From contig JAGNYO010000006.1 in assembly GCA_017984895.1 (NCBI GenBank), positions 1 to 64,000 of the forward strand: 64,000 nt of DNA, given 5' to 3'. Numbering within the stretch: position 1 is the stretch's first letter; each line of letters begins with the position of its first letter. Under the pieces are notes generated by a model, which did not search any database, was not told the DNA's origin, and worked only from the letters and a program-made list of their open reading frames with translations. This document shows positions 44,814 through 54,647 of this stretch, in pieces. Origin of the DNA: Sphingobium sp. GTDB lineage: Bacteria; Pseudomonadota; Alphaproteobacteria; Sphingomonadales; Sphingomonadaceae. The translations under genes were made by a program, and so were the position numbers.

Positions 44814-47465
44814 ATGTTTCACGCCATGGCAGAATGTATGACATCCGCGCGAAGCCTGATCAAAGACAGCGAAGCGATTCTCGAGCGGCCATCTCTGCTG
44901 GCAACGTTAGGGCTGGCGCCCATGGCGGATGGCATGTCTCCCGCATGGGCCGTGCAGGGCCTTCGCACCTCTGCCGATGCATGGCCGCTGTTTATCGCGG
45001 TGCAGCTCTGCGTCATGATCGGCGGGGTCAAACCTGCCAGCCTGGCAGATCTGGATGGTTTTATCCCTTTCGCGGCTTTAGCCGTCGCGCTTTTATTCAG
45101 CATCGGCTTGTGGTTGCTGACAGCGCACCGCCTGAGCGCAAGGCTTCAGCCGCATTACCGCATGTGGATAGTTTGCGCGCTTTCTTTCGGCGCCGCTCTA
45201 GCCTCGGGTCTATGGTTCAGTCTGCTACCCAAGGCGGTAGTAGACGGACTATTTACGCCCTTTGCCGGCCAGATCGTGCTGGCGCTGGTCGCCCTCAGCC
45301 TGTTCGGGCAACAGCGCGCGCCCGGCTTCACCTATTGCCTCGGCCTCGTGCTATGCATGGTGAGCCTGCATACTCCGGGGCGTGATGTGCTGCTCGGCGT
45401 CATGCTGTTCGCACTCGGCGCTTCCATGCTGGTGCAGGCGCGAGGTGAGCGCGAACGTCATTGTGCGCAAGAGGCTGAGGCGCTGCGCAGTCAGCGGGCG
45501 CAGCGGCTGTTGACCGATTATGAAGAATCGGGCCGTGGCTGGTTCTGGGAGACGGAACGCACCGGCGCTATCACTTATATCTCGCCCACATTGGCGCGCT
45601 CGCTCGAAGATCAACCAGAATCGTTGATCGGCAAGAAACTGGCCGATCTGGTAAACATGGGCGCAGCGGACGAGCATGAAGGCAAACGCACGCTCGGCTT
45701 TCATCTCTCGTCTCGCAGCGCCTTCAATGATGTTGCAGTGCGCGCGGCCACCAGGGGCGATGAACGATGGTGGGCACTCTCCGGCCGCCCCATCGTCAAT
45801 GAATATGGCCAATTCCAAGGCTTTCGCGGCAGTGGCTCCGATCTTACCGAAATGAAGCGCAGCCAGGCGGAAGTGACACGGCTCGCGGAGTTCGATTCGC
45901 TCACCGGGCTTGCCAACCGTGTGCAAATGCAGCGGGCGCTGGAGCAGGCATTAGTCGATTCGCGCGGAAAAGCAGGCGAATGTGCGCTCTTTCTGCTCGA
46001 TTTGGATCGCTTCAAAAATGTCAACGACACCATGGGCCACCCGGCGGGAGATGCGCTGCTACGCGAGGTCAGCCGCCGCCTGAAACATGTAGTAGGCGAC
46101 CGGGGCATGGTCGGCCGTCTGGGGGGGGATGAGTTCAAGGTTGTGTTGCCTGGACGATGGGACCGCCCGAAACTCGGCGTTCTGGCCGATGCAATCATCG
46201 CCACATTGTCACAGCCTTATCATATTGAAGAGGCGCAAGTCGTGATCGGCGCCTCGGTAGGTATCGCGCTGTGCCCTGACGATGCCACAAGCCGGGATGC
46301 GCTGGTGCGCAATGCCGATCTCGCGCTTTACGCCGCCAAGGATGCCGGCCGGGGCGTGCATCGCTTCTATTCGTCCGACATGCATGCCGAAGCAGAGGAC
46401 CGCCGCCAGCTGGAGGACGACCTGCGCACAGCGCTCGCCGATGGCGGGCTTGAACTAGTGTATCAGCCGCTGGTCGGAGCCAAGAACGGCAAGATCGTAG
46501 GCTTTGAGACACTATTGCGCTGGAACCACCCTGCCCGTGGCCCTGTTTCGCCTGCTCTGTTCGTGCCGATCGCCGAGGACGCGGGGTTGATAGGGCCGCT
46601 GGGTGAATGGGTATTGCGCACAGCCTGCGCTGTCGCCGCACAATGGCCCAGCAGCATCCGCATCGCCGTGAATGTATCACCGATCCAGTTCTCAAACCCG
46701 GCCTTTCCCGGCATTGTGATGAATGCCCTCGCCTCCTCCGCGCTCGCGCCGCAGCGGCTTGAGCTGGAAATCACCGAGAGCTGCTTTATAAATGAGGGCG
46801 AAAAGACGGATCAGATGTTCGCGCAGTTGAAGGCAATTGGCGTGCGACTGGCGCTCGATGATTTCGGCACAGGCTATTCCTCGCTCGGCTATTTGCGCAA
46901 AGCGCCCTTCGACAAGATCAAGATCGACCAGAGCTTTGTGCGCGGCGCGGCTATGCGGGGCAATCGCAACGCCGCCATCATCACCTCGATCGTCAGTCTC
47001 GCCGAGGCGCTGGGCATGGATACTACCGCTGAGGGCGTGGAAACGCATGACGAGCTGGAGCTGATCCGTGCCCTCGGTGTCTCACAGGTGCAGGGCTATA
47101 TCTATGGCAAAGGCAGCACCGCGGACGAGGTCAAGCTGCGCTTTGCCGAGCAAGGTGTTGAAGCGCGCCCCACCGGCTTCAAATCGAGCCGTCCTGCGCG
47201 CATTTCCATGCTGCGCTCGGTAGCAATCCATCATCAGGGCCAGCGTTATGTCGGCCGCGTGCGCAATATTTCCGCCGGTGGCGCGATGATCGAGGGGTTA
47301 TGGAATGTTCCGCCGGAAACCAGCTTCCAGATCGATCTCGCCGAAGGGATGTCGATCGATGCGATAACGCGCTGGTCGGTCGACGATCGCATGGGCGTCC
47401 AGTTCGCCCAAGCTATCGACGTGCGGCAGGTGCAATCCGGCTCGCCCGTGCGGCTGGCGGGCTAG
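44814..47465 (+). CDS. Membrane GGDEF-EAL-PilZ cyclic-di-GMP protein
   Basis: The 883-residue protein has an N-terminal membrane domain (several hydrophobic segments between about residues 55 and 215), a PAS domain (about 240-345, with GWFWETERTGAITYISP), a GGDEF domain with an intact GRLGGDEF (about 437), an EAL domain whose signature is FETLLRW (about 563-569) with LALDDFGTGYSSLGYLR and TAEGVET, and a C-terminal PilZ domain with RVRNISAGGAMIEG. The RxxD inhibitory site before GGDEF is absent. It could make, break and sense cyclic di-GMP. Several ATG codons near 44814-44838 leave the start uncertain. Confidence 0.88.
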   Translation: MFHAMAECMTSARSLIKDSEAILERPSLLATLGLAPMADGMSPAWAVQGLRTSADAWPLFIAVQLCVMIGGVKPASLADLDGFIPFAALAVALLFSIGLWLLTAHRLSARLQPHYRMWIVCALSFGAALASGLWFSLLPKAVVDGLFTPFAGQIVLALVALSLFGQQRAPGFTYCLGLVLCMVSLHTPGRDVLLGVMLFALGASMLVQARGERERHCAQEAEALRSQRAQRLLTDYEESGRGWFWETERTGAITYISPTLARSLEDQPESLIGKKLADLVNMGAADEHEGKRTLGFHLSSRSAFNDVAVRAATRGDERWWALSGRPIVNEYGQFQGFRGSGSDLTEMKRSQAEVTRLAEFDSLTGLANRVQMQRALEQALVDSRGKAGECALFLLDLDRFKNVNDTMGHPAGDALLREVSRRLKHVVGDRGMVGRLGGDEFKVVLPGRWDRPKLGVLADAIIATLSQPYHIEEAQVVIGASVGIALCPDDATSRDALVRNADLALYAAKDAGRGVHRFYSSDMHAEAEDRRQLEDDLRTALADGGLELVYQPLVGAKNGKIVGFETLLRWNHPARGPVSPALFVPIAEDAGLIGPLGEWVLRTACAVAAQWPSSIRIAVNVSPIQFSNPAFPGIVMNALASSALAPQRLELEITESCFINEGEKTDQMFAQLKAIGVRLALDDFGTGYSSLGYLRKAPFDKIKIDQSFVRGAAMRGNRNAAIITSIVSLAEALGMDTTAEGVETHDELELIRALGVSQVQGYIYGKGSTADEVKLRFAEQGVEARPTGFKSSRPARISMLRSVAIHHQGQRYVGRVRNISAGGAMIEGLWNVPPETSFQIDLAEGMSIDAITRWSVDDRMGVQFAQAIDVRQVQSGSPVRLAG

Positions 47466-47473
47466 GCCTGCAA

Positions 47474-47503
47474 ACAAAACGCCCGGCGGATAAGGCCGGG
47501 CGC
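47474..47503 (-). terminator. Terminator behind the CsgG-like gene
   Basis: CGCCCGGC (47480-47487) pairs with GCCGGGCG (47495-47502). Read on the minus strand the stem is followed by GTTTTGTTTG, so it fits the end of the CsgG-like gene, which finishes at 47528. It can also shield the plus-strand GGDEF-EAL-PilZ gene. Confidence 0.7.
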
Positions 47504-47527
47504 GCTTCATATTGTCAGCTATCGCGC

Positions 47528-48301
47528 TTACTTGGCCTTGGGAGCCGCCGCAGCCGCATTGTCTGGCAGGCCACCCATCTGCGTCACCAGCTTGGTATAG
47601 CTATCGAGATAAGCGAGCACAATCACCTGGCCGATATCGGTGTTCTGATAGCCACCGCCACCCGCCGCAGCGAGGCCACCCATCCAGCCAAGCCCGCCAC
47701 CGCCGCCAAAACTGAGGTCGGATTTGCGGAAATAGCCCTGGCTCATAATCTCCTCTTCGGTCGTGCGCGCGTTGACCAGTGAGAGGGTGACGTTCGCCTC
47801 TTTCTTCTTGATTGAAATGCCACCGAGCAGAGCACCACCCAGGCGTCCGCCGAGCATCCCGCCCAACATGCCGCCAAAAGCATTGCCACCGCTGTTATTG
47901 TTGGTGGTGACGATATCGGGCTGGAGGAAATAATCCGCCGCCTTCACCTGCCCCTTGCCAAGGTTCGAGCCAGCCTGCAACTCACCGGAATCCGCCATGG
48001 CGCGCTCCATGTTGCGGTTCATCATCGAGCGACCACGATTGACAAGGGTAAAGCAGCCAGATTGCTGGACGAACATCTTGATGATCGCTTCCGGGCTGCC
48101 GAGGCTCAGCTCGCGCCACCACTGCGTATCTGGCTCGACAATCGCCACAGTCCCCAGCTTTTTAGTGCAGTGAGGAATTTCCATCTGTTTCTTTTCCTGA
48201 GCCTGATGCCCGGAAGAACCCTTATCCGCCGCCATTGCCGGCGCGGACACCAAACCCAATACTGAAAGCGCACCAACCAGCGCCTTTGCCTTACGCATCA
48301 T
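47528..48301 (-). CDS. CsgG/HfaB-like secreted protein
   Basis: The 257-residue protein has a signal peptide (RKAKALVGALSVLGLVSAPA, cleaved near AMAA) and the CsgG-like features FTLVNRGRSMMNRNMERAM (about residues 83-101) and VKAADYFLQPDIVT (about 117-130). The middle is glycine-rich with repeated GGMLGGMLGG and GGALLGG (about 140-165). CsgG proteins form outer-membrane secretion pores for curli or holdfast in other bacteria; this version has no lipobox cysteine, so a pore role is unsure. It is divergent from lepA. Confidence 0.72.
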   Translation of the reverse strand: MMRKAKALVGALSVLGLVSAPAMAADKGSSGHQAQEKKQMEIPHCTKKLGTVAIVEPDTQWWRELSLGSPEAIIKMFVQQSGCFTLVNRGRSMMNRNMERAMADSGELQAGSNLGKGQVKAADYFLQPDIVTTNNNSGGNAFGGMLGGMLGGRLGGALLGGISIKKKEANVTLSLVNARTTEEEIMSQGYFRKSDLSFGGGGGLGWMGGLAAAGGGGYQNTDIGQVIVLAYLDSYTKLVTQMGGLPDNAAAAAPKAK

Positions 48302-48455
48302 GTCATCCCTTCACACAAAATGATCTGAATTGTGCTTATCCCTGCGGACCCTTTGCCGTGTCGATCTCTACCATAGAAGCGCGGAATCTCAAGCGCGTTC
48401 ACCATGAAGCGGTGGGACGTGACAGCGCCCATGCACCCTGCTATTCGCGCGCTCC

Positions 48456-50261
48456 ATGACAGACCTCTCGCTTATCCGCAATTTCAGCATCATTGCACAT
48501 ATCGACCACGGCAAGTCCACGCTGGCGGACCGGCTGATCCAGCGTTGTGGCGGCCTGACCGACCGCGAGATGACGGCGCAGGTACTCGATAACATGGATA
48601 TCGAGAAAGAGCGCGGCATCACGATCAAGGCGCAGACGGTGCGCTTGGATTATACCGCGAAAAATGGCCAGACCTACGAGCTGAACCTGATGGACACGCC
48701 GGGCCATGTCGACTTCGCTTACGAAGTCTCGCGCAGCCTCGCGGCGTGCGAGGGCGCGCTGCTGGTGGTGGATGCCGCGCAAGGCGTCGAAGCGCAAACA
48801 CTCGCCAATGTCTATCAGTCGATCGAGCATGACCACGAGATCGTACCCGTTATCAACAAGATAGACCTGCCTGCCGCCGAGCCGGAGAAGGTCCGCGCAG
48901 AGATTGAGGAGGTTATCGGCCTTGATGCGTCCGAAGCGGTGCTGGCGTCGGCCAAATCGGGCATCGGCATTGATGACATCCTCGAGGCCATCGTCGCCAA
49001 GATCCCGCCGCCCAAGGGCGACCGCGACGCGCCGCTGGAAGCGATGCTGGTCGACTCATGGTATGATCCGTATCTCGGCGTCGTCATCCTCGTGCGCGTG
49101 ATGAACGGCGTCATCAAAAAGGGCCAGCAGATCAAGTTCATGGTCGGCGGGACCGAGCATCTGATCGACCGCGTGGGCTGTATGCGCCCCAAAATCGATA
49201 GCTTGAGCGAGATCGCTGCGGGCGAGATCGGCTTCATCACCGCGCAGATCAAGGACATCAGCCAGACCCGCGTGGGCGACACGATCACCACGGTCAAAAA
49301 TGGTGCGGCCAAGCCCCTCCCCGGCTTCAAAGAGGTGCAGCCGGTGGTGTTCTGCGGCCTGTTCCCTGTCGATGCCAACGACTTCGAAAAACTGCGCGAT
49401 TCCATATCCAAGCTACGCCTCAACGACGCCTCCTTCAGCTTCGAGATGGAAACATCCGCCGCGCTGGGCTTCGGATTTCGCTGCGGCTTTCTAGGCTTAC
49501 TCCACCTGGAAATCATCCAGGAGCGGCTGACCCGCGAATATGACCTCGATCTCATCACCACCGCGCCCTCGGTGGTCTATGACATCCACATGAACAACGG
49601 GACCGTGCAACATTTGCACAACCCCGCGGACATGCCCGAGGCGAACTATATCGATTTCATGGAAGAGCCGTGGATCGAGGCAACCATTTATGTGCCGGAT
49701 GAATATCTCGGTAGCCTGTTGAAACTGTGTCAGGATCGGCGTGGTATCCAGAAGAACCTCACCTATGTCGGCGGGCGGGCTCAAATTACCTATGAATTGC
49801 CCTTGAACGAAGTGGTGTTCGATTTCTACGACCGCCTGAAAAGCATCTCGCGCGGCTATGCCAGCTTTGACTATCACCAGATCGGCACGCGCGAGGGCGA
49901 CCTCGTGAAAATGGGCATCCTTGTTAACAACGAGCCGGTCGATGCGCTGTCGATGATCGTCTATCGGGGCGCGGCTGAGGCGCGCGGGCGGCATATGTGC
50001 GAGCGGCTAAAAGACCTGATCCCCCGCCACCTGTTCAAAATCCCTATCCAGGCGGCAATCGGCGGCAAGGTGATCGCGCGCGAAACCATTGCGGCGATGC
50101 GTAAGGACGTGACCGCCAAATGCTATGGCGGCGACATCAGCCGCAAGAAAAAGCTGCTCGACAAGCAGAAGGAGGGCAAGAAGCGGATGCGCGAATATGG
50201 CTCGGTCCAGATCCCGCAGGAGGCGTTTATCGCCGCGCTGCGGATGGGGGATGAGGGCTGA
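48456..50261 (+). CDS. lepA: Elongation factor 4 (LepA)
   Basis: The 601-residue GTPase starts with [20 protein letters not shown] (P-loop), then [28 protein letters not shown] and VINKIDLP. The C-terminal LepA-specific end reads [20 protein letters not shown]. It acts on translating ribosomes, promoting back-translocation or initiation under stress. Motifs and length are normal. Its TGA overlaps a CTG that seems to start the next gene. Confidence 0.97.
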   Translation: MTDLSLIRNFSIIAHIDHGKSTLADRLIQRCGGLTDREMTAQVLDNMDIEKERGITIKAQTVRLDYTAKNGQTYELNLMDTPGHVDFAYEVSRSLAACEGALLVVDAAQGVEAQTLANVYQSIEHDHEIVPVINKIDLPAAEPEKVRAEIEEVIGLDASEAVLASAKSGIGIDDILEAIVAKIPPPKGDRDAPLEAMLVDSWYDPYLGVVILVRVMNGVIKKGQQIKFMVGGTEHLIDRVGCMRPKIDSLSEIAAGEIGFITAQIKDISQTRVGDTITTVKNGAAKPLPGFKEVQPVVFCGLFPVDANDFEKLRDSISKLRLNDASFSFEMETSAALGFGFRCGFLGLLHLEIIQERLTREYDLDLITTAPSVVYDIHMNNGTVQHLHNPADMPEANYIDFMEEPWIEATIYVPDEYLGSLLKLCQDRRGIQKNLTYVGGRAQITYELPLNEVVFDFYDRLKSISRGYASFDYHQIGTREGDLVKMGILVNNEPVDALSMIVYRGAAEARGRHMCERLKDLIPRHLFKIPIQAAIGGKVIARETIAAMRKDVTAKCYGGDISRKKKLLDKQKEGKKRMREYGSVQIPQEAFIAALRMGDEG

Positions 50262-51388
50262 GCCGCACTATTGAACCTTTTCATGCGATCGCGATCAGCC
50301 GCCGCGCGCATGAGCTGAAGGCGCAGGGCCGCTCGATCATCCATATGGAGTTCGGCCAGCCCTCCACTGGCGCACCCGCCGCTGCCATCGCCGAGGCACA
50401 CAGGGTTCTGGACGATGACCCAATGGGCTATTGGGAGAGCCAGCCGCTCAAAGAACGCATCGCGCTTTATTATGCCGAGCATCATCAATGCGTGGTCGAC
50501 CCAGCGCGGATTTTCCTCACGAACGGTGCCTCACCCGCCTTAGTGCTAGCGATCACGTCACTTTTCAAACCCATGGCGCGTATCGCCATCGCCCGGCCCG
50601 GCTATGTCGCCTACCGCAACGTCACGCGCGGCCTCTATATGGAGCCGGTGGAGATCGAATGCGGCGCAGAGACGCATTTCCAGCTCTCCGCCGTCGCCCT
50701 CAAAGCGCTAGACCCCGCGCCAGATGGCGTCATCCTGTCAAGCCCAGCCAACCCGACCGGGTCGGTCATCCCGCAGGCAGAAATGGAGGCGATCCTCCGG
50801 CTGTGCAAAGAGCGAGGCATCGCGGTCATCTCGGACGAAATCTATCACGGCCTCAGCTATGTCGGGCATTTGCAAAGCGCGCTAAGCTACAGCGACAACG
50901 CCTTCATCATCAACAGTTTTTCAAAATACTATAGCATGGCTGGCTGGCGGTTGGGCTGGTTGATCGTGCCGGAGCAACATGCCACAACCACACGCGCGCT
51001 AATGGGCAACCTGTTCCTAACCCCGCCCTCACTTGCGCAGCATGCCGGGCTGGTAGCGTTCGATTGCGTTGATGAGTTGGCAGGCCACCTCGCCACCTAT
51101 CGCGCCAACCGGGCGCTGATGCTCGATGCGCTGCCTGCATTGGGCCTGAGCCGCATCGCGCCGCCCGATGGCGCTTTTTACATCTATGCCGACATCCGCC
51201 ACTTGACCGACGACAGCCTCGCCTTTTGCACACGGTTACTAGAGGATACTGGCGTGGCGACCGCGCCAGGAATCGACTTCGATCCTGTTAATGGGCACGG
51301 ATTTATAAGGTTCAGCTTCGCGGTTTCGACAACAGAAGTCGAAGAGGCGATTAGGCGAATCACCCCTTGGTTCGCCGCGCGACGTTGA
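50258..51388 (+). CDS. Class I/II pyridoxal-phosphate aminotransferase, apparent CTG start
   Basis: The 376-residue enzyme is an aspartate-family aminotransferase: [14 protein letters not shown] (about residues 27-40), [14 protein letters not shown] (about 161-174), [14 protein letters not shown] and the PLP lysine in [16 protein letters not shown] (about 217-232). The first ATG in frame, at 50345, would cut off [19 protein letters not shown], which is the normal family N-terminus. Upstream of it the only possible start is CTG 50258, which overlaps the lepA stop (CTGA) and has GGGGG seven bases before it; a TGA at 50252 closes the frame above. Substrate is unknown. Confidence 0.86.
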   Translation: MSRTIEPFHAIAISRRAHELKAQGRSIIHMEFGQPSTGAPAAAIAEAHRVLDDDPMGYWESQPLKERIALYYAEHHQCVVDPARIFLTNGASPALVLAITSLFKPMARIAIARPGYVAYRNVTRGLYMEPVEIECGAETHFQLSAVALKALDPAPDGVILSSPANPTGSVIPQAEMEAILRLCKERGIAVISDEIYHGLSYVGHLQSALSYSDNAFIINSFSKYYSMAGWRLGWLIVPEQHATTTRALMGNLFLTPPSLAQHAGLVAFDCVDELAGHLATYRANRALMLDALPALGLSRIAPPDGAFYIYADIRHLTDDSLAFCTRLLEDTGVATAPGIDFDPVNGHGFIRFSFAVSTTEVEEAIRRITPWFAARR

Positions 51389-51427
51389 CCACGCTCAACC
51401 TCAATCAGCGCAAATCACATTCAACTG

Positions 51428-52447
51428 TTAAGGAGCAGAAGGGGCAGGAGCGATTACAGGCGTTTGCGCTGATGCAGGCACGGGCGCATCAAGCGTGGAT
51501 GGCAGCGCATCATCAGGAGCAGGCACCTGCCCTGTATCAGTCTCATTATATTCCTCTACTTCCGCAGCCTTTCTGTCCCGATATTCCTTGCTATGGAGCG
51601 CAAGAATCTCGGCCTTGCGCTTGTTGAGATAATAAGTGCGCTGGGCGGCATAAGGGTTGCCGCTCTCGCGAATTTTTTGCAGTTCCTCATCGAACTCAGC
51701 GCGTTCATCCAGCGCACTCAAACCGCCTTTGGTCACAGCGTAATAAGGGGTATTGAATGGCTTACCGAATGTTAGCGGCACGAGACTGAGATCAATTACC
51801 CGACCGAACACATCGCGCACAGTCGTCGAGCCAATAAGCGGGAGAAACAAATATGGCCCCGGTCCTACGCCATAATAGCCCAGCGTGTCCGCCAGGCCGT
51901 TGGATCGGCGCGGCAAATTGAAGGGCTTTTTCTTAGCCACGTCCATGATGCCTACAACGCCCACTGTCGAATTAATAGCAAAGCGGCCCAGCGTCTCGAC
52001 TGCCTTGCCAGGCTTGAACTGCAACAGGAAGTTCACGAAAACAATGGGTTCATCAAGATTATTAATAACATTGCGGATGCTGCGCCGAACTTTCTTGGAG
52101 AGATTCTCCTTGTAACCGCGTGCCACTGGCCCGATGATCGCCTTGTCCACCGCCTGCACGGCTTCATAGCTGACTGTGTTGATTGCCTGCGCCGGATCAC
52201 TACGGGGCGGCCCACGCTCAGCCGATACCGTGATCTCGTTTTCTCCCGCTGGCGCGATGCCATTCAGTTGTGGTGGAAGAGGATTTTGCGCGGGCTGTGG
52301 CTGAGCCGGAAGCCATATCTTCGGCGGCGGCGCAATTTCAGCGGGTGTAAGGGAGGGAGGCTCAGAAGCCGATTGCGCTCCGTCTGGGGGAGGTGCCGCC
52401 TGTTCCGAGGCCAATAGCAACGCAACAGTCAATAACGGCATGGTCAC
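51428..52447 (-). CDS. MlaA/VacJ-family phospholipid transport protein
   Basis: The 339-residue protein carries the MlaA core: VNFLLQFKPGKAVETLGRFA (about residues 137-156), NSTVGVVGIMDVAKK, LGYYGVGPGPYLFLPLIGST (about 188-207) and DLSLVPLTFGKPFN. MlaA extracts phospholipids from the outer leaflet. Unlike classic MlaA it has no lipobox cysteine after the hydrophobic N-terminus. Both ends are Pro/Ala-rich. A GTG at 52447 with AAGGA seven bases upstream is preferred over the ATG two codons later. Confidence 0.82.
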   Translation of the reverse strand: MTMPLLTVALLLASEQAAPPPDGAQSASEPPSLTPAEIAPPPKIWLPAQPQPAQNPLPPQLNGIAPAGENEITVSAERGPPRSDPAQAINTVSYEAVQAVDKAIIGPVARGYKENLSKKVRRSIRNVINNLDEPIVFVNFLLQFKPGKAVETLGRFAINSTVGVVGIMDVAKKKPFNLPRRSNGLADTLGYYGVGPGPYLFLPLIGSTTVRDVFGRVIDLSLVPLTFGKPFNTPYYAVTKGGLSALDERAEFDEELQKIRESGNPYAAQRTYYLNKRKAEILALHSKEYRDRKAAEVEEYNETDTGQVPAPDDALPSTLDAPVPASAQTPVIAPAPSAP

Positions 52448-52616
52448 AAGAATATCCTTTTCACGCGCAAATTATGTGCCGGGCCGAGGTGAAAGCCCTC
52501 CTTGCGACGCCATAGCTGACATATGCATAAGAAATCGACGTTCAAGGCGCAATGTTCCCAAATACCTCGCTCGTCTATTTTCTCTACGTATCATGTTACT
52601 GTTTTTTAAACATATT

Positions 52617-52648
52617 ATGGTTATCGAATTGGTCAGTCAGATAACCAT
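52617..52648. promoter_or_regulatory. Inverted repeat just before the CHASE4 gene
   Basis: ATGGTTAT (52617-52624) and ATAACCAT (52641-52648) form a perfect 8-bp inverted repeat with a 16-base centre, ending 22 bases before the ATG at 52671. It is followed by GTTTTAG. It could be an operator or a transcription attenuator. The rest of the 223-base gap to the divergent mlaA-like gene shows an AT-rich promoter-like stretch but no clear box. Confidence 0.35.
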
Positions 52649-52670
52649 GTTTTAGAGTCGCCAGCCCCTT

Positions 52671-54545
52671 ATGCCCTGGACCAGACCATCCACATTCCTG
52701 CGCCAATTCGGCCTGCCGCTGATGGGTGTAGTATCGGCCTTTTTGGCGATCGGCATAGCCATGTTGATATGGATGACCTACGCGCAGGATGACCTGCAGA
52801 TGGAACAGGAACGCAACCTCGCAAATGCCGCGATTTATTCCCGCAAAGAGTTTCTCAGCCGCAATCTCGGCGATTATGGTGTATGGAACGACGCGGTAGA
52901 GAATATGGTACTTCGCCGCAATATAAACTGGGCAAACACCAATCTTGGCCCCTATCTCTATGCGATACAGGGGTATGAATACACCTTCGTGATCGGCCCC
53001 CATGATAAGGTTACATATAGTAGCTATCGCGACAAACAGCAGGCTCTCAAACCGCAGGATCTGCTGGGCCGCGATTATTCAAGGATTCTCAGCCAGATGC
53101 GGGCGGCACCCGCAGGCACTGACAAGCGCATCGTCGAAATTACGACCGTGCAGGGTCGCCCGGCACTCATCGGTATGGCTGCGATTATCCCGAGTGATGA
53201 TCAGGTGGGCCTGCCCAAAGGCCAGCCATCAAGTTTTCTTATTCTGATACAGGAGATTAACCAGCCTTTGCTAGACGCGCTGGAGCGAAACTACAGCCTC
53301 AAGAACCTGAACATTGTTGCGGGAAAAAAGGGTCCGCGTCCCGACGGTATTCCCCTTTATACTTCGGATGGGCGGATTGTTGGTTGCCTGCACTGGGATT
53401 CAGCGCGCCCCGGCACAAAGTTACGCATCATCGTGCTGCCCTTCTCAGTCGCCTTCGTTCTTTGCTTCATCTCCGGCATACTGGTAGTGCTGCGTATGAG
53501 CCGCAATGCGCTCGCGCAGGCGCAGAGAGCGCATGACAATATCATCGAGCAGAAGGCTCAAATGGCAGCCGAACGCAAACGGCAGGAGGAGCTGGCCAGG
53601 GCAGTAGAGACAGCGCGGGCGGAAAATGCCAAGCTGCTCGCCGAAGCAACCCAAGCACATATTCGTGCAGAGGCCATGCGAGACGCGGTGATGAAAGATA
53701 TTGCCGACCGGATTGATCAGGAGGTCATGGCTTTCGTCGCGTCCCTGTATGATATGGTTTCGGAGTTGAGCATCAAATCAGGCGATCTGCGCGACTCTGC
53801 GGAATCCACTCAGGCATCCGCAGTCGATGTGCAGGCTGCCAGTGCGGCGGCCAAACTAAGGCTGAAGGATGTACTCAGCGCGACCAATCATCTCTCGCAA
53901 TCCTGTTCTTCCGTGCAGTCGCATACACAGATTACCGACCAATCTCTTGAAACTGCAATTGACAAGGCGGGCGTGGTGGCCGAGCGCATCGGCGATGTCG
54001 GCGAAGCTATTGGTCGCATACGCAGCATATCGGAAATGATCGGCGAAATCACATCGCAGACCAACCTGCTCGCGCTAAATGCCACGATCGAGGCGGCGCG
54101 TGCGGGGGAGAGCGGGCGCGGCTTCGCGGTGGTTGCGGGGGAGGTTAAGGCGCTCGCTGCGCATACCGCTGGCCTAACCCAGGAAGTGAGCCAGCAGCTT
54201 GCTGAAATCGCCGAAACGAAGCGCCGTTCCATCGAAGCGATCAACGACCTCATTAATGCGCTGAGGCCCGCTTCTGCTGCGTCCGAGACAATCGAGAACA
54301 TGGTCGCCGGACAGTCGCTCTCATTGAGTCAGATGGATCGCAGCGTTGACCAGCTCGTAGCCCTGTCCTCGCAGCTTGAGACGATCGCTGGAGTGGCAGG
54401 CGAGGCCGCTACCAACGGCATGAAGAATGTTGAAACGGTGTCGAGCATCGCCAGCGACGTGACCACCAATGTAACCGAGCTACGCCTCAAGGTCGCCTCT
54501 TTGACCGACGAGCTACGAAAGCCCGCCGGAGCTATCATTATATAG
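52671..54545 (+). CDS. Methyl-accepting-type protein with CHASE4 sensor domain
   Basis: The 624-residue protein has a first membrane segment (about residues 13-36), a CHASE4 periplasmic sensor domain marked by [15 protein letters not shown] (about 65-80), a second membrane segment (about 245-268), a coiled coil and the chemotaxis signalling hairpin with [20 protein letters not shown] then [18 protein letters not shown] (about 453-490). No methylation-pattern check was possible. No che genes are nearby, so it may signal to a distant array or another output. CHASE4 domains sense small extracellular ligands. Confidence 0.84.
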   Translation: MPWTRPSTFLRQFGLPLMGVVSAFLAIGIAMLIWMTYAQDDLQMEQERNLANAAIYSRKEFLSRNLGDYGVWNDAVENMVLRRNINWANTNLGPYLYAIQGYEYTFVIGPHDKVTYSSYRDKQQALKPQDLLGRDYSRILSQMRAAPAGTDKRIVEITTVQGRPALIGMAAIIPSDDQVGLPKGQPSSFLILIQEINQPLLDALERNYSLKNLNIVAGKKGPRPDGIPLYTSDGRIVGCLHWDSARPGTKLRIIVLPFSVAFVLCFISGILVVLRMSRNALAQAQRAHDNIIEQKAQMAAERKRQEELARAVETARAENAKLLAEATQAHIRAEAMRDAVMKDIADRIDQEVMAFVASLYDMVSELSIKSGDLRDSAESTQASAVDVQAASAAAKLRLKDVLSATNHLSQSCSSVQSHTQITDQSLETAIDKAGVVAERIGDVGEAIGRIRSISEMIGEITSQTNLLALNATIEAARAGESGRGFAVVAGEVKALAAHTAGLTQEVSQQLAEIAETKRRSIEAINDLINALRPASAASETIENMVAGQSLSLSQMDRSVDQLVALSSQLETIAGVAGEAATNGMKNVETVSSIASDVTTNVTELRLKVASLTDELRKPAGAIII

Positions 54546-54647
54546 CTTACTTAACGCATTTGCATATTCGGGGCGCAGCCGCCATTGAACAGGCAGCGAC
54601 AACCGATTTGTCATGGGGCACATCCAAACATGCGGCATGAAGGCGGC

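Noticed and set aside
50345..51388. Aminotransferase starting at the first ATG
   Set aside because: It would remove 29 residues that match the family N-terminus; CTG 50258 is a better start.
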